Assembly: GCF_020010925.1 (NCBI RefSeq)
Contig: NZ_JAGJBZ010000001.1
Location: 1,612,001-1,676,000, forward strand
Length of the DNA: 64,000 nucleotides
Direction of reading: 5' to 3'
Origin: Streptomyces griseiscabiei
Lineage (GTDB): Bacteria > Actinomycetota > Actinomycetes > Streptomycetales > Streptomycetaceae
Part shown: positions 1 through 7,548 of the stretch, in pieces
Layout: each line of letters opens with the position of its first letter
Numbering within the stretch: position 1 is the first letter of the stretch
Position numbers and translations under genes: made by a program
Notes under the pieces: model-generated
Seen by the model: the letters and a program-made list of their open reading frames with translations, nothing else
Databases searched by the model: none
What the model was told of the DNA's origin: nothing

Positions 1-465
1 CCGCTCGCGTCGCGGGCGGCGGTCTCCGTGGACGACCTGCTGGAGGTGCCGCTCATCGGGATGCGTTCGGGCTATGTCATGCACCGCTACGTCCACCGGC
101 TGCTCGACGGCCGCGACCCGGCGTTCGCGTACTCCACCGACGGCGCCGAGATGGGCAAGCTGCTGGTCACGGAGGGGCTCGGGGCGACGGTCCTGCCGGA
201 CTTCAGCGTGATCGGTGATCCGCTGGAGCGGCGGGGCTCCCTCGTCCACCGGCCGATCGCCGGTGACACCACCCGGGTGCTGCTGATGCTGCAGCGCCGC
301 AGGGCGGACTCGGTACCGCGGGCGGCGCGTGACCTGCACCGGGCGTTCGTCCGCACGGCACACGCGCTGACCGGCGGGCGGATGAAAGGCGACCGGACCG
401 CATCCGAAGGGGCCCGCTGCGTGGAAGTGACGGATGGGGGGCCTGATACGGAGGTGTGCCCATGA
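1..465 (+). CDS. LysR-type regulator, C-terminal part (cut by window edge)
   Basis: The open frame enters from the left edge and runs about 154 codons to a TGA at 463-465. The protein resembles the second half of a LysR effector-binding domain: a strand with PLIG, a helix after YVMHRYV, then the EGLGATVLPDF pocket segment common near the end of such domains. The N-terminal HTH lies outside the window, so the target genes cannot be judged. Its stop overlaps the photolyase start in an ATGA junction, so the two genes are probably translationally coupled. The family call is fairly safe; the function is unknown. Confidence 0.75.
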   Translation, partial: PLASRAAVSVDDLLEVPLIGMRSGYVMHRYVHRLLDGRDPAFAYSTDGAEMGKLLVTEGLGATVLPDFSVIGDPLERRGSLVHRPIAGDTTRVLLMLQRRRADSVPRAARDLHRAFVRTAHALTGGRMKGDRTASEGARCVEVTDGGPDTEVCP

Positions 466-1823
466 ACGTCTCGGTCGTCCTGTTCACCGCCGACCTGCGG
501 CTGCACGACCATCCACCGCTGCGCGCCGCCCTGGACGGCTCCCGGCAGGTCGTGCCGCTGTTCGTGCGTGATCCGGCGGTGGACCGGGCCGGTTTCGCCG
601 TACCCAACCGGCTGGCGTTCCTCGCCGACTGTCTGCGGGACCTGGACGCGGGGCTGCGCGAGCGCGGTGGGCGGCTGGTGGTGCGGTCGGGGGACGTGGT
701 GGAGCAGGTCGTGAAGGTGGCCGCCGAGGCGGACGCCGACGAGGTGCACCTGGCGGCGGACGTCAGCGCGCACGCGCACCGGCGTGAGGAGCGCCTGCGG
801 CGGGAGCTGGAGGCACAGGGGCTGCGGCTGCATGTGCACGACACGGTGACCACGGCCGTTCCCCCGGGTGCCGTGACCCCGGCCGGGTCCGACCACTTCG
901 CCGTGTTCACGCCCTACCACCGGCACTGGTCGCGGCAGCGGCTGCGTGACGCGGTGGAGGCGCCCCGGGCCGTCCGGGTCCCGGACGGGGTCGGCTCAGA
1001 GCCGCTGCCGTCCCGCAGCGGCGTCACCGGGGTGTCGGCCGGGCTCGCGGACGGCGGGGAGGCGGAGGGCCGGCGGCGGCTGACGGCCTGGCTGCGCTCC
1101 GGTGTCGCCGCGTACGAGGACCGGCACGACGACCTGGCGGGCGACGCGACCTCCCGGCTCTCGCCGCATCTGCACTTCGGCACCCTCTCCCCCGTCGAAC
1201 TGGTCCACCGGGCCCGCCGGGCGGGCGGCCCTGGCGCCGAGGCGTTCGTACGGCAGCTCGCGTGGCGGGACTTCCACCGCCAGGTGCTGGCCGCGCGGCC
1301 GGCGGTCGCGACCGTCGACTACCGGGCGAGGCAGGACCGTTGGCGGTCCGCGCCGGACGAGGTCGAGGCGTGGCGGGAGGGCCGCACCGGCTATCCGGTG
1401 GTCGACGCGGCGATGCGGCAGCTCCGTCACGAGGGCTGGATGCACAACCGGGGCCGGCTGCTGACCGCGAGCTTCCTCACCAAGACGCTGTACGTCGACT
1501 GGCGCGTGGGCGCCCGGCACTTCCTGGACCTCCTCGTCGACGGCGACGTGGCCAACAACCAGCTCAACTGGCAGTGGGTCGCGGGCACCGGCACGGACAC
1601 CCGCCCCAACCGGATCCTCAACCCCACCACCCAGGCGAAGCGGTACGACCCGGACGGCGCGTACGTACGGCGCTGGGTGCCGGAGTTGGCGGACGTCGCG
1701 GGCCCGGCGGTGCACGAACCGTGGAGGCTCGACGGGCTGGACAGCGCCGCGCTGGACTATCCGGCACCGATCGTCGAGCTGGCGGAGGGGCGGGAGCGGT
1801 TCCTGCGGGGACGCAAGTCCTAG
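462..1823 (+). CDS. phr: Deoxyribodipyrimidine (CPD) photolyase
   Basis: A 453-aa FAD enzyme of the photolyase/cryptochrome family that splits cyclobutane pyrimidine dimers using light. The N-terminal alpha/beta antenna domain (VVLFTADLRLHDHPPL) is followed by the FAD-binding helical domain with HLHFGTLSP, RQLAWRDFHRQ, GYPVVDAAMRQL, HNRGRL, WRVGARHF, NNQLNWQWVAGTGTD and RPNRILNP, all class I hallmarks. The start is the ATG at 462, seven bases after GGAGG; a GTG two codons upstream has no such signal. The gene overlaps the LysR stop by four bases and converges with the MerR gene by four bases (stops at 1821-1823 and 1820-1822). A B12-type light regulator and an ECF sigma factor next door suggest light-responsive expression (inference). 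Confidence 0.93.
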   Translation: MNVSVVLFTADLRLHDHPPLRAALDGSRQVVPLFVRDPAVDRAGFAVPNRLAFLADCLRDLDAGLRERGGRLVVRSGDVVEQVVKVAAEADADEVHLAADVSAHAHRREERLRRELEAQGLRLHVHDTVTTAVPPGAVTPAGSDHFAVFTPYHRHWSRQRLRDAVEAPRAVRVPDGVGSEPLPSRSGVTGVSAGLADGGEAEGRRRLTAWLRSGVAAYEDRHDDLAGDATSRLSPHLHFGTLSPVELVHRARRAGGPGAEAFVRQLAWRDFHRQVLAARPAVATVDYRARQDRWRSAPDEVEAWREGRTGYPVVDAAMRQLRHEGWMHNRGRLLTASFLTKTLYVDWRVGARHFLDLLVDGDVANNQLNWQWVAGTGTDTRPNRILNPTTQAKRYDPDGAYVRRWVPELADVAGPAVHEPWRLDGLDSAALDYPAPIVELAEGRERFLRGRKS

Positions 1824-2839
1824 TCGGCGGGGGTCGGTTGGGGGGTCCGGCTCGGCCGTCCGCAGAGACCGGACAGCAGTTGCACCGCCTCGTCCAGCAA
1901 GGACGGGCGGACCATGCCCGAGGCGGGTCGGCCGTGCCAGCCGGGGCCGCCGAGCACGACGAGCGCCTGGCGGCGGGCGCCCTTCACGCCCCAGCGCATG
2001 GCGGCGACATGGCGGGCCAGGGGCAGGCTCGCCGTGGAGCGGGCCTGCGCCCAGAGGACCACGGCGGCCGGGCCGAGCCGGTCGACCGCCGAGGTGAGTG
2101 CCTCGGCGGGGACGGCGGCGCCGAACATCCTGGTGGGCAGGCCGAGTTCACCGAGCGCGGCATTGAGGGCCTCCAGCGGGAGGGTGTGCTGTTCACCGGG
2201 CACACAGGCGAGCACGACCGGGCCGGGGGCGGTCGTGTCGGGGCGGGGTGCGGGCGGCCGGGTGTGACGGCGCAGGGCGGTGGAGACATGCCAGGACAGC
2301 AGATGCTCGACCTCCACGTAACGGTCCCCGGACGACGCCCAGGTGCGGCCCACCGCGTGCAGCGTCGGCACCATCACCTCCTGCCAGGCGACCGTGAGCC
2401 CGTGCCGCGCGACGGCCCCGGCCAACTGGTCCGCCACCGCCGGGGCGTCCAGGCGTACGGCGGCCCGGGCGAGGCCCCGGCACTCGTCGCGGACGTCCCT
2501 CGGGGGTGGTGGGCCGGGCTCCGACACCCGCGCCGCCCGCTCCCCGTCCGAGACGCGCGCTCCGCGCGTCTCCTCCCCCGCCCGGTCGGTGCTCTCCTTC
2601 GCCGCGCGGGCCGCCTCCGCCGGCGGCAGCCCGGCGGACGTCAGCCGGCACATCGTCTCGACCATCGCCACGTCCCGCGGGGTCCAGCGCCGGTGCCGGC
2701 CGTCGGCGCGGACGGCGGGCCCGATGCCGTAGCGGCGGTCCCAGGAACGCAGCGTCGTGGGTGACACCCCCAGCCGACGGGCCAGAGCACCACTGGTGAG
2801 ACCCGGTTCGGCGGGCTCTTCCTCCCCGTACGTACCCAT
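1820..2839 (-). CDS. LitR/CarH-like MerR regulator with B12-binding domain
   Basis: A 339-aa protein with an N-terminal MerR HTH (SGALARRLGVSPTTLRSWDRRYGI) and a C-terminal cobalamin-binding region. A W-x10-EH segment (W, then VEVEH) resembles the W-x9-EH adenosyl-side motif of CarH/LitR but is one residue longer. GEQHTLP could supply the lower axial His, although the family usually has DxHxxG. Relatives use adenosylcobalamin as a light sensor that releases DNA on illumination. The chosen start is the ATG at 2837-2839, just before the HTH, although the frame stays open upstream. The gene diverges from an ECF sigma gene and converges on the photolyase gene, which matches a photoprotection module. 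The MerR/B12 class is solid; light sensing is inferred. Confidence 0.8.
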   Translation of the reverse strand: MGTYGEEEPAEPGLTSGALARRLGVSPTTLRSWDRRYGIGPAVRADGRHRRWTPRDVAMVETMCRLTSAGLPPAEAARAAKESTDRAGEETRGARVSDGERAARVSEPGPPPPRDVRDECRGLARAAVRLDAPAVADQLAGAVARHGLTVAWQEVMVPTLHAVGRTWASSGDRYVEVEHLLSWHVSTALRRHTRPPAPRPDTTAPGPVVLACVPGEQHTLPLEALNAALGELGLPTRMFGAAVPAEALTSAVDRLGPAAVVLWAQARSTASLPLARHVAAMRWGVKGARRQALVVLGGPGWHGRPASGMVRPSLLDEAVQLLSGLCGRPSRTPQPTPAD

Positions 2840-2843
2840 GCGG

Positions 2844-2865
2844 GCGACTATACGATGCAGAAGCG
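2844..2865. promoter_or_regulatory. Copy 1 of a 22-bp repeat in the merR/sigma divergent region
   Basis: This copy starts with GCGACTAT and lies five bases upstream of the merR start, in the roughly 100-bp gap shared with the divergent sigma gene. It matches the sequence at 3552-3573 at 18 of 22 positions. Its placement suggests an operator or promoter element bound by the MerR protein or read by the sigma factor. That role is inferred. Confidence 0.5.
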
Positions 2866-2940
2866 ATGCGAGTGGATGCACGGCCTCGCGGGCTCGCACG
2901 ATGACGGCATGCGCACCGTCCCCCGCGAGGAGCCGCCCGC

Positions 2941-3537
2941 ATGAGCCCTGTGTGCCCGAGCGCGCGCCCGCACACGCCGCCGGGCGCGGCACCCGGCGAC
3001 GAGGAGTTGGCGCTCGCCCTGGTGGCGGGCGACGACGACTCGCTGGCCGCCGCCTACCACCGCTGGTCGGCGTTGGTGCACGCGCTGGCGTGGCGCAGTC
3101 TCGGCGACACGGGCGAGGCGGAGGACGTGACCCAGCAGGTGTTCCTGGGCGTGTGGCGCGGCCGGCACGGCTATCGGTCGGAGCGCGGCGCGATGGGTGC
3201 CTGGATCGTCGGGATCGCCCGGCGCCGGATCGCCGACGCCCTGTCCGCGCGGAGCCGCCGGGCGGACCTGGTGACCACGGCGGGCGCCGCGCTCGCCCTC
3301 GCCGACGGCCCCGGACCCGCCGACCCCGAGACCGCCCTCGACCGCGTCCTGGTCCGCGCCGAACTCGCCAGGCTGCCCGCGCCCCAGCGGCAGATCCTCC
3401 ATCTGGCCTTCTACGAGGACCTCACCCAGACGCAGATCGCGGAACGCACCGGTCTGCCCCTGGGCACGGTCAAGAGCCACACCCGGCGGGCGCTGCGCCG
3501 GCTGCACGGCCGGCTGCTCGCGGCCCGCACCGGGTGA
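2941..3537 (+). CDS. ECF-type RNA polymerase sigma factor
   Basis: A 198-aa sigma-70 family factor. Region 2 covers about residues 20-90 (AEDVTQQVFLGVWRG, then WIVGIARRRIAD). Region 4 covers about 135-195 (LPAPQRQILHLAFYEDLT, then QIAERTGLPLGTVKSHTRRAL). No extra C-terminal sensor domain and no anti-sigma gene is visible nearby. The ATG follows GAGGAG. It diverges from the LitR-like MerR gene, the arrangement known for light-induced sigma factors of the LitS type, where the MerR protein represses the sigma gene in the dark. A strong hairpin follows at 3637-3671. The sigma call is firm; the LitS role is by context only. Confidence 0.88.
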   Translation: MSPVCPSARPHTPPGAAPGDEELALALVAGDDDSLAAAYHRWSALVHALAWRSLGDTGEAEDVTQQVFLGVWRGRHGYRSERGAMGAWIVGIARRRIADALSARSRRADLVTTAGAALALADGPGPADPETALDRVLVRAELARLPAPQRQILHLAFYEDLTQTQIAERTGLPLGTVKSHTRRALRRLHGRLLAARTG

Positions 3538-3551
3538 CCCGGCACGACCGA

Positions 3552-3573
3552 GCGACTATTCGACGCACAAACG
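3552..3573. promoter_or_regulatory. Copy 2 of the 22-bp repeat, downstream of the sigma gene
   Basis: It starts 14 bases after the sigma-factor stop and matches 2844-2865 at 18 of 22 positions in the same orientation. It may be a second operator of the adjacent MerR regulator or a recognition sequence of the sigma factor, acting on the SPW gene at 3806. No RNA or protein evidence is available here. Confidence 0.4.
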
Positions 3574-3636
3574 TCTCATGCTTCCCAGCGCATCCGAATG
3601 CCTCGCGGCGGCGGAAGCGGAAGACGAACGGGGGCC

Positions 3637-3671
3637 CGCCTCCGAGGAGCGGTCGGCGCTCCTCGGAGGCG
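3637..3671 (+). terminator. Hairpin after the ECF sigma gene
   Basis: A perfect 14-bp stem (CGCCTCCGAGGAGC and its complement) with a 7-base loop begins about 100 bases after the sigma stop. No U-run follows, as is usual for actinomycete hairpin terminators. An AT-richer stretch after it (around 3705-3735) may hold the promoter of the next gene. Confidence 0.65.
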
Positions 3672-3805
3672 GACGTCGTCCCGGACGCCCCGCATCCCCA
3701 CCCTCTACACATAAAGGCAAAATAAGCGCAGAATGAACGTACGCGGCGCTTACCGCAAACCCCACCAGACGCGGTCGGGCCTGCAGAGTTCAAAGGAGTC
3801 AAGTC

Positions 3806-4261
3806 ATGGCCAACGTCTCACACAGGAGTGACATCTCCAGTCACCCCGACGCACCCGAAATGCAGGCGCGGTTCGCCCGTATGCTCGGTGGTCGCGATGT
3901 GGCGCTCGTGGACGGACCGGTGTTCCTGCTCGGTCTGTACTGCGCCGTGTCCCCGTGGATTCTCCACTACACGACGAGCCAGCCCGCGCTGGTGCCCCAC
4001 AACCTCATCGTGGGCATCGCGATCGGTCTGCTGGCCCTCGGCTTCACCGCCGCACCGCAGAGGATGTACGGCCTGAGCTGGGCCATGTGCGCGCTGGGGG
4101 TCTGGATGATCGTCGCCGCGTGGATCGTGGGCGACAGTCCGGACGCCGGAGTCGTGGTCAACAACATCATCATCGGCTGCCTGGCACTGCTGCTGGGGCT
4201 GATGTGCGCCGGCGCCGCGGCCAAGGGCGGCACGCGCGGGAGCCACACGCCACCGATGTAG
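3806..4261 (+). CDS. SPW repeat integral membrane protein
   Basis: A 151-aa membrane protein with a hydrophilic N-terminus of about 30 residues and four predicted membrane segments (roughly 38-55, 65-85, 92-110, 118-138). The tract AVSPWIL matches the SPW motif of this small actinobacterial family, whose biochemical role is unknown. The ATG follows AAAGGAG at good spacing. It stands alone between the sigma terminator and a convergent ArsR gene. The second copy of the 22-bp repeat lies about 230 bases upstream, so control by the neighbouring MerR/sigma pair is possible. The family call is good; the function is unknown. Confidence 0.8.
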   Translation: MANVSHRSDISSHPDAPEMQARFARMLGGRDVALVDGPVFLLGLYCAVSPWILHYTTSQPALVPHNLIVGIAIGLLALGFTAAPQRMYGLSWAMCALGVWMIVAAWIVGDSPDAGVVVNNIIIGCLALLLGLMCAGAAAKGGTRGSHTPPM

Positions 4262-4389
4262 AGCCGCACCACAGGTGCGAACAGAACGCCCGCGAGGGGT
4301 AACGGCGGCCGTTCCGCTCCGGCGGACCGGCCGTCGCCCGTCGCTCCCGCCCATCCCCGCTCCCCGCTCCCCGTCCGCCCGCGACGACG

Positions 4390-5160
4390 TCACCCCTTGC
4401 GCGGCACCTCCCACGGCTCCTGCGGCAGCACACGGCCGGTCTCCAGCAGCGACTTGAGGTTGGACAGCACCGCGGGCCAGCCGAAGGACACCTCGGAGAG
4501 CGCGCTCTCGTCCGCCAGGTCCTCATGGGTGACGGTGAGCCGCACGATGTCGGCGTGCCGCTCGATGTCGAAGGTGACCCGTGAGTACGTCTCCTCCTTC
4601 CCCTCGTCCTCGGGCGCGGCCCAGGTGGTGACCAGCCGGGTCGGGGGCTCGCTCTCCACGACGGTGCCGACGACGTCCTCGACGCCGGAGCCGTCGACGC
4701 GGACATGGGCCCAGCGGGAGCCCCGCCGCCAGTCCGACTCATTGCGGTGACCCCAGTAGTCGGCGGTCAGCTCGGCGCTGGTGAGCGCCTCCCAGACCTT
4801 CTCGGGCGTACTCGCGATATAGGTGACGTACACGAAGGTCGGCTTGTCGGTCATGGCTTCCTCGGCTCGTCGTTTCACGGCACCGAGCGCTCTCAGCCGG
4901 GGGCGCTCGAACTTGTCGATCCACCGCTCCTGCATCTCGTGGAGCGGGACCGGATTGAGGTAGTGCAGCTTCTCCCGCCCCCGCCGCACCGTGCTGATCA
5001 GGTTGGCGGCCTCCAGAACGGCCAGGTGCTGCGTCACGGACTGCCGGGCCATGTCGATCCGCTCGCACAACTCGCCCAGGGTCTGCCCGTTCTGCTCACG
5101 CAGCCGGTCCAGCAGGCTCCTGCGCGTCTCGTCGGCCAGCGCCTTGAAGACCTTGTCCAT
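4390..5160 (-). CDS. ArsR-family HTH fused to an SRPBCC (AHSA1-like) domain
   Basis: A 256-aa fusion. Residues 1-95 form an ArsR winged helix (MDKVFKALADETRRSLLDRL, then TLGELCERIDMARQSVTQHL). Residues about 115-250 form an SRPBCC/AHSA1 ligand-binding fold (VYVTYIASTPEKVWEALT, then DYWGHRNESDW). Separate ArsR and AHSA1 genes are often neighbours; here they are one protein, so ligand binding may directly control DNA binding (inference). I use the ATG at 5160. An upstream in-frame ATG lies inside a perfect palindrome at 5195-5214 and is unlikely as a start. That palindrome is probably its own operator, shared with the divergent APH-fold gene. Confidence 0.85.
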   Translation of the reverse strand: MDKVFKALADETRRSLLDRLREQNGQTLGELCERIDMARQSVTQHLAVLEAANLISTVRRGREKLHYLNPVPLHEMQERWIDKFERPRLRALGAVKRRAEEAMTDKPTFVYVTYIASTPEKVWEALTSAELTADYWGHRNESDWRRGSRWAHVRVDGSGVEDVVGTVVESEPPTRLVTTWAAPEDEGKEETYSRVTFDIERHADIVRLTVTHEDLADESALSEVSFGWPAVLSNLKSLLETGRVLPQEPWEVPRKG

Positions 5161-5194
5161 GCCCGGTCCGCCTTCCGATCGCACACCCGACGTT

Positions 5195-5214
5195 ATGCAG
5201 GTGATTACCTGCAT
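5195..5214. promoter_or_regulatory. ArsR-type operator palindrome
   Basis: Perfect 8-bp arms (ATGCAGGT and ACCTGCAT) flank a 4-base centre, 34 bases upstream of the ArsR-SRPBCC start and at the head of the divergent kinase gene. Size and symmetry suit a dimeric winged-helix repressor, most simply the adjacent ArsR protein acting on both directions. Confidence 0.7.
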
Positions 5215-5230
5215 GTCAAGCGTCGGCGAG

Positions 5231-6478
5231 GTGCCTCAGACTGTCGCCGTGAGTCGAACCGTGAGCGCGTGGGTGACATCGGGTGGGGACTTCCTCGGCG
5301 TCATCGGCCCCTTCCCCGTCGACATCCCGTGGTGGGCCGAGGTCGGGCCCGTCGTGGCACAGGTGGAGCGTGCGCTCGGGGTGCCCGTGCTGGTGCTGCG
5401 GCTGCTGACCGTGGAGGGCGGTGAGGGCGCGAGGGACGGGCATGTGACGTACCACGTGGAGGCACGGGAGCGCCCCGCGCCCGGGGCGCTGGAGCGACGG
5501 CCCGTCGACCAGGGGCGGTTGGACACGGACGACGCCCTTCGCCCGCCCTGGGCGCGGGCCGACGGGCTGCGGGAGCTGCTGGCCTGGGCAGCCCGGACGC
5601 TGGCGGCGCTCGGGCGCCCGGTGACGGGGCCGGTCGAGCAGCGGCGGACCTGGAACCTGGCGGGCCTCTTCCGGCTGCCCACCGCACGGGGGCCGGTCTG
5701 GCTCAAGGCGACACCGCGCTTCGCCACGGACGAGGCCTCGGCCATCGCCGCCTTCGCCCGGGTGGACGCCGGCCTCGTGCCGACGGTGCTCGCCTCCGGT
5801 GAACGGCGGATGCTGCTGGAGCACCTCCCCGGCGAGGACTGCTGGTCGGCAGACGCCGCCACGGCCGAGGCGGGCGTACGCCGCTTCACCGCCGCACAGG
5901 CCGCGCTCGCCGCGCGGGGTGAGGGACCTCCGCCGGGACTGCGCGACCGACGGGACCGTGTCCTCGGCGAGAAGGTCCGCGAACTCCTCGACGGAATAGC
6001 CGAGTTGGACATCACCCGGCAAGAGCGGGCCGCCGCACGGCGGTTGACGGACCGCTGGGAGCAGCTCCCCGACTGCGGGCTCCCCGACACACTCGTCCAC
6101 GCCGACTTCCACCCGGGCAACTGGCGCAGCGACGGCGGCCCGCCGGTCGTCGTGGACTTCGCCGACGCCCACTGGGGCAACCCCGTCCTGGACTGCCTGC
6201 GCCTGTACGACTTCCTCCCCGAGGCGGCACGCCCCGCGGCCGTCCGCGCCTGGATCGACTCCTGGAAGACCCATGTCCCGGCGAGCGATCCCGCCCGCGT
6301 ACTGGCCCTGGCCGAGCCACTGGCGCACCTCGCGTACGCCGTGCGCTATCAGGAGTTCCTCGACGGCATCGAGGCCTCCGAGCGGCCGTACCACGAGGGG
6401 GACCCGGCGGCGGTGGTCCGGCGGGCCCTCAGGTGCGCGGCGCACCCGGTTCTCGGCTCGCTGGAGGTGACGGGCTAG
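5231..6478 (+). CDS. Aminoglycoside-phosphotransferase-fold (APH) protein
   Basis: About 415 aa. The C-terminal half has the kinase core: VHADFHPGNW (Brenner-type catalytic loop, Asp and Asn present) followed by VVVDFADAHWGNPVLD (metal-binding Asp). The N-terminal 150 residues (GDFLGVIGPFPVDIPWW and following) are not recognised and may form a separate domain. A drug-resistance role should not be assumed; many actinomycete members act on small metabolites. The start is uncertain: GTG at 5231 or 5249, or ATG at 5213, and none has a clear Shine-Dalgarno. The next kinase gene starts directly after its stop, so they form an operon. Confidence 0.75.
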   Translation: MPQTVAVSRTVSAWVTSGGDFLGVIGPFPVDIPWWAEVGPVVAQVERALGVPVLVLRLLTVEGGEGARDGHVTYHVEARERPAPGALERRPVDQGRLDTDDALRPPWARADGLRELLAWAARTLAALGRPVTGPVEQRRTWNLAGLFRLPTARGPVWLKATPRFATDEASAIAAFARVDAGLVPTVLASGERRMLLEHLPGEDCWSADAATAEAGVRRFTAAQAALAARGEGPPPGLRDRRDRVLGEKVRELLDGIAELDITRQERAAARRLTDRWEQLPDCGLPDTLVHADFHPGNWRSDGGPPVVVDFADAHWGNPVLDCLRLYDFLPEAARPAAVRAWIDSWKTHVPASDPARVLALAEPLAHLAYAVRYQEFLDGIEASERPYHEGDPAAVVRRALRCAAHPVLGSLEVTG

Positions 6479-7057
6479 ATGGAACGTGCCGAGGTGTTGC
6501 TGATCGGCGGACGGGCCGGGGTCGGCAAGTCGACGGTGGGCTGGGAGATCTCCGACCGGCTGAGGGTCGCCGAGGTCCCGCACGCCGTCGTCGAGGGCGA
6601 CTTCATGGGGCAGGTGCACCCGGCGCCCGAGGGGGACCCGCACCGCGCCGCGATCACCGAGCGCAACCTCACCGCCGTGTGGGGCAACTACGCCGCCCTG
6701 GGCCACCGGAGGCTCGTCTACACCAACACGCTGAGCGTGCTGGCCGAGACGGCGGGCGTCTTCCGGCGGGCCATGGGCGCCGACGTACGCATCCTCCGGG
6801 TCCTGCTCACCGCCACCGACACGACGGCCGAACAGCGGCTCAGGGGGCGGGAGATCGGCTCCGAGCTGGAGCGGGAGCTGGCCGGGAGCGCCCGCAAGGC
6901 GCGTCTGCTGGACGAGCGGGCACCGGAGGACACCCTCCGGATCGCGACCGACGGGCGCACGGTCATGGACATCGCTGCGGAGGTGCTGGCCGTCACGGGA
7001 TGGATACCGGACCGACGGCTGTACGGACCTGCTGGTCGACCGTCGGCGGGCCGATGA
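6479..7057 (+). CDS. P-loop nucleotide kinase-like ATPase
   Basis: A 192-aa AAA_33/adenylate-kinase-like protein with a Walker A motif GRAGVGKST at about residues 11-19. A VVEGDFMGQ stretch probably positions the phosphate acceptor, and LRGREIGSELERELAGSARKARLLD resembles a lid helix. The ATG immediately follows the TAG of the APH-fold gene with no gap, so translation is probably coupled. The pair may phosphorylate related small molecules. The ArsR operator upstream of the pair suggests induction by the ligand of that regulator. The substrate is unknown. Confidence 0.75.
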   Translation: MERAEVLLIGGRAGVGKSTVGWEISDRLRVAEVPHAVVEGDFMGQVHPAPEGDPHRAAITERNLTAVWGNYAALGHRRLVYTNTLSVLAETAGVFRRAMGADVRILRVLLTATDTTAEQRLRGREIGSELERELAGSARKARLLDERAPEDTLRIATDGRTVMDIAAEVLAVTGWIPDRRLYGPAGRPSAGR

Positions 7058-7158
7058 CCGGCGGCTTGTGAAGAACTTGAAACGGGGGCGGACTGCACTC
7101 GCGTTCGAAGGGCACTCGCACGGTTGCGGGGATACCGACGACAAGGGGCGGAGTCCAG

Positions 7159-7422
7159 ATGGAGATCGACGGCATCATCAGTGCCATCGTCATCGGCATT
7201 GTCATAGGCGTGCTCGGCCGGCTCGTCGTGCCCGGCCGCCAGCGCATCGGCATCCTGCTGACGATCCTCGTCGGCATCGTCGCCGCGCTGATCGGCTCCG
7301 CGATCGCCGCGGGGTTCGGCGTGGCCGACACCAACGGCGTCGACTGGGCCGAGTGGCTCATCCAGATCGCCCTGGCGGCCCTGGGCATCGCGGCCCTGGA
7401 CCGCACCCGGGCGCGACGCTGA
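7159..7422 (+). CDS. GlsB/YeaQ/YmgE family small membrane protein
   Basis: An 87-aa protein with three hydrophobic segments (residues 5-25, 30-52, 65-80) and the family signature GVLGRLVVPGRQRIGILLT. Members are stress-associated inner-membrane proteins found across bacteria; the molecular role is unclear. A purine-rich AAGGGGCGGAG lies before the ATG. It is monocistronic on the plus strand, about 100 bases after the P-loop kinase. Confidence 0.8.
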   Translation: MEIDGIISAIVIGIVIGVLGRLVVPGRQRIGILLTILVGIVAALIGSAIAAGFGVADTNGVDWAEWLIQIALAALGIAALDRTRARR

Positions 7423-7548
7423 CGGATCGCGGCGACACGGGCCACGGGGACGCGGGCCGCGGACCCGGAATTCCGTTGCGGGTGAGCGCGCCCGGCGGCT
7501 AGCGTCGCCGGGCCTCTCCTTGTGCCCGCCGACCAGCCCGGAGTCCCC

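Noticed and set aside
5231..6478. Aminoglycoside-resistance gene
   Set aside because: Only the general APH fold is visible; the N-terminal half is unlike resistance enzymes and the context is a regulator-linked kinase pair.
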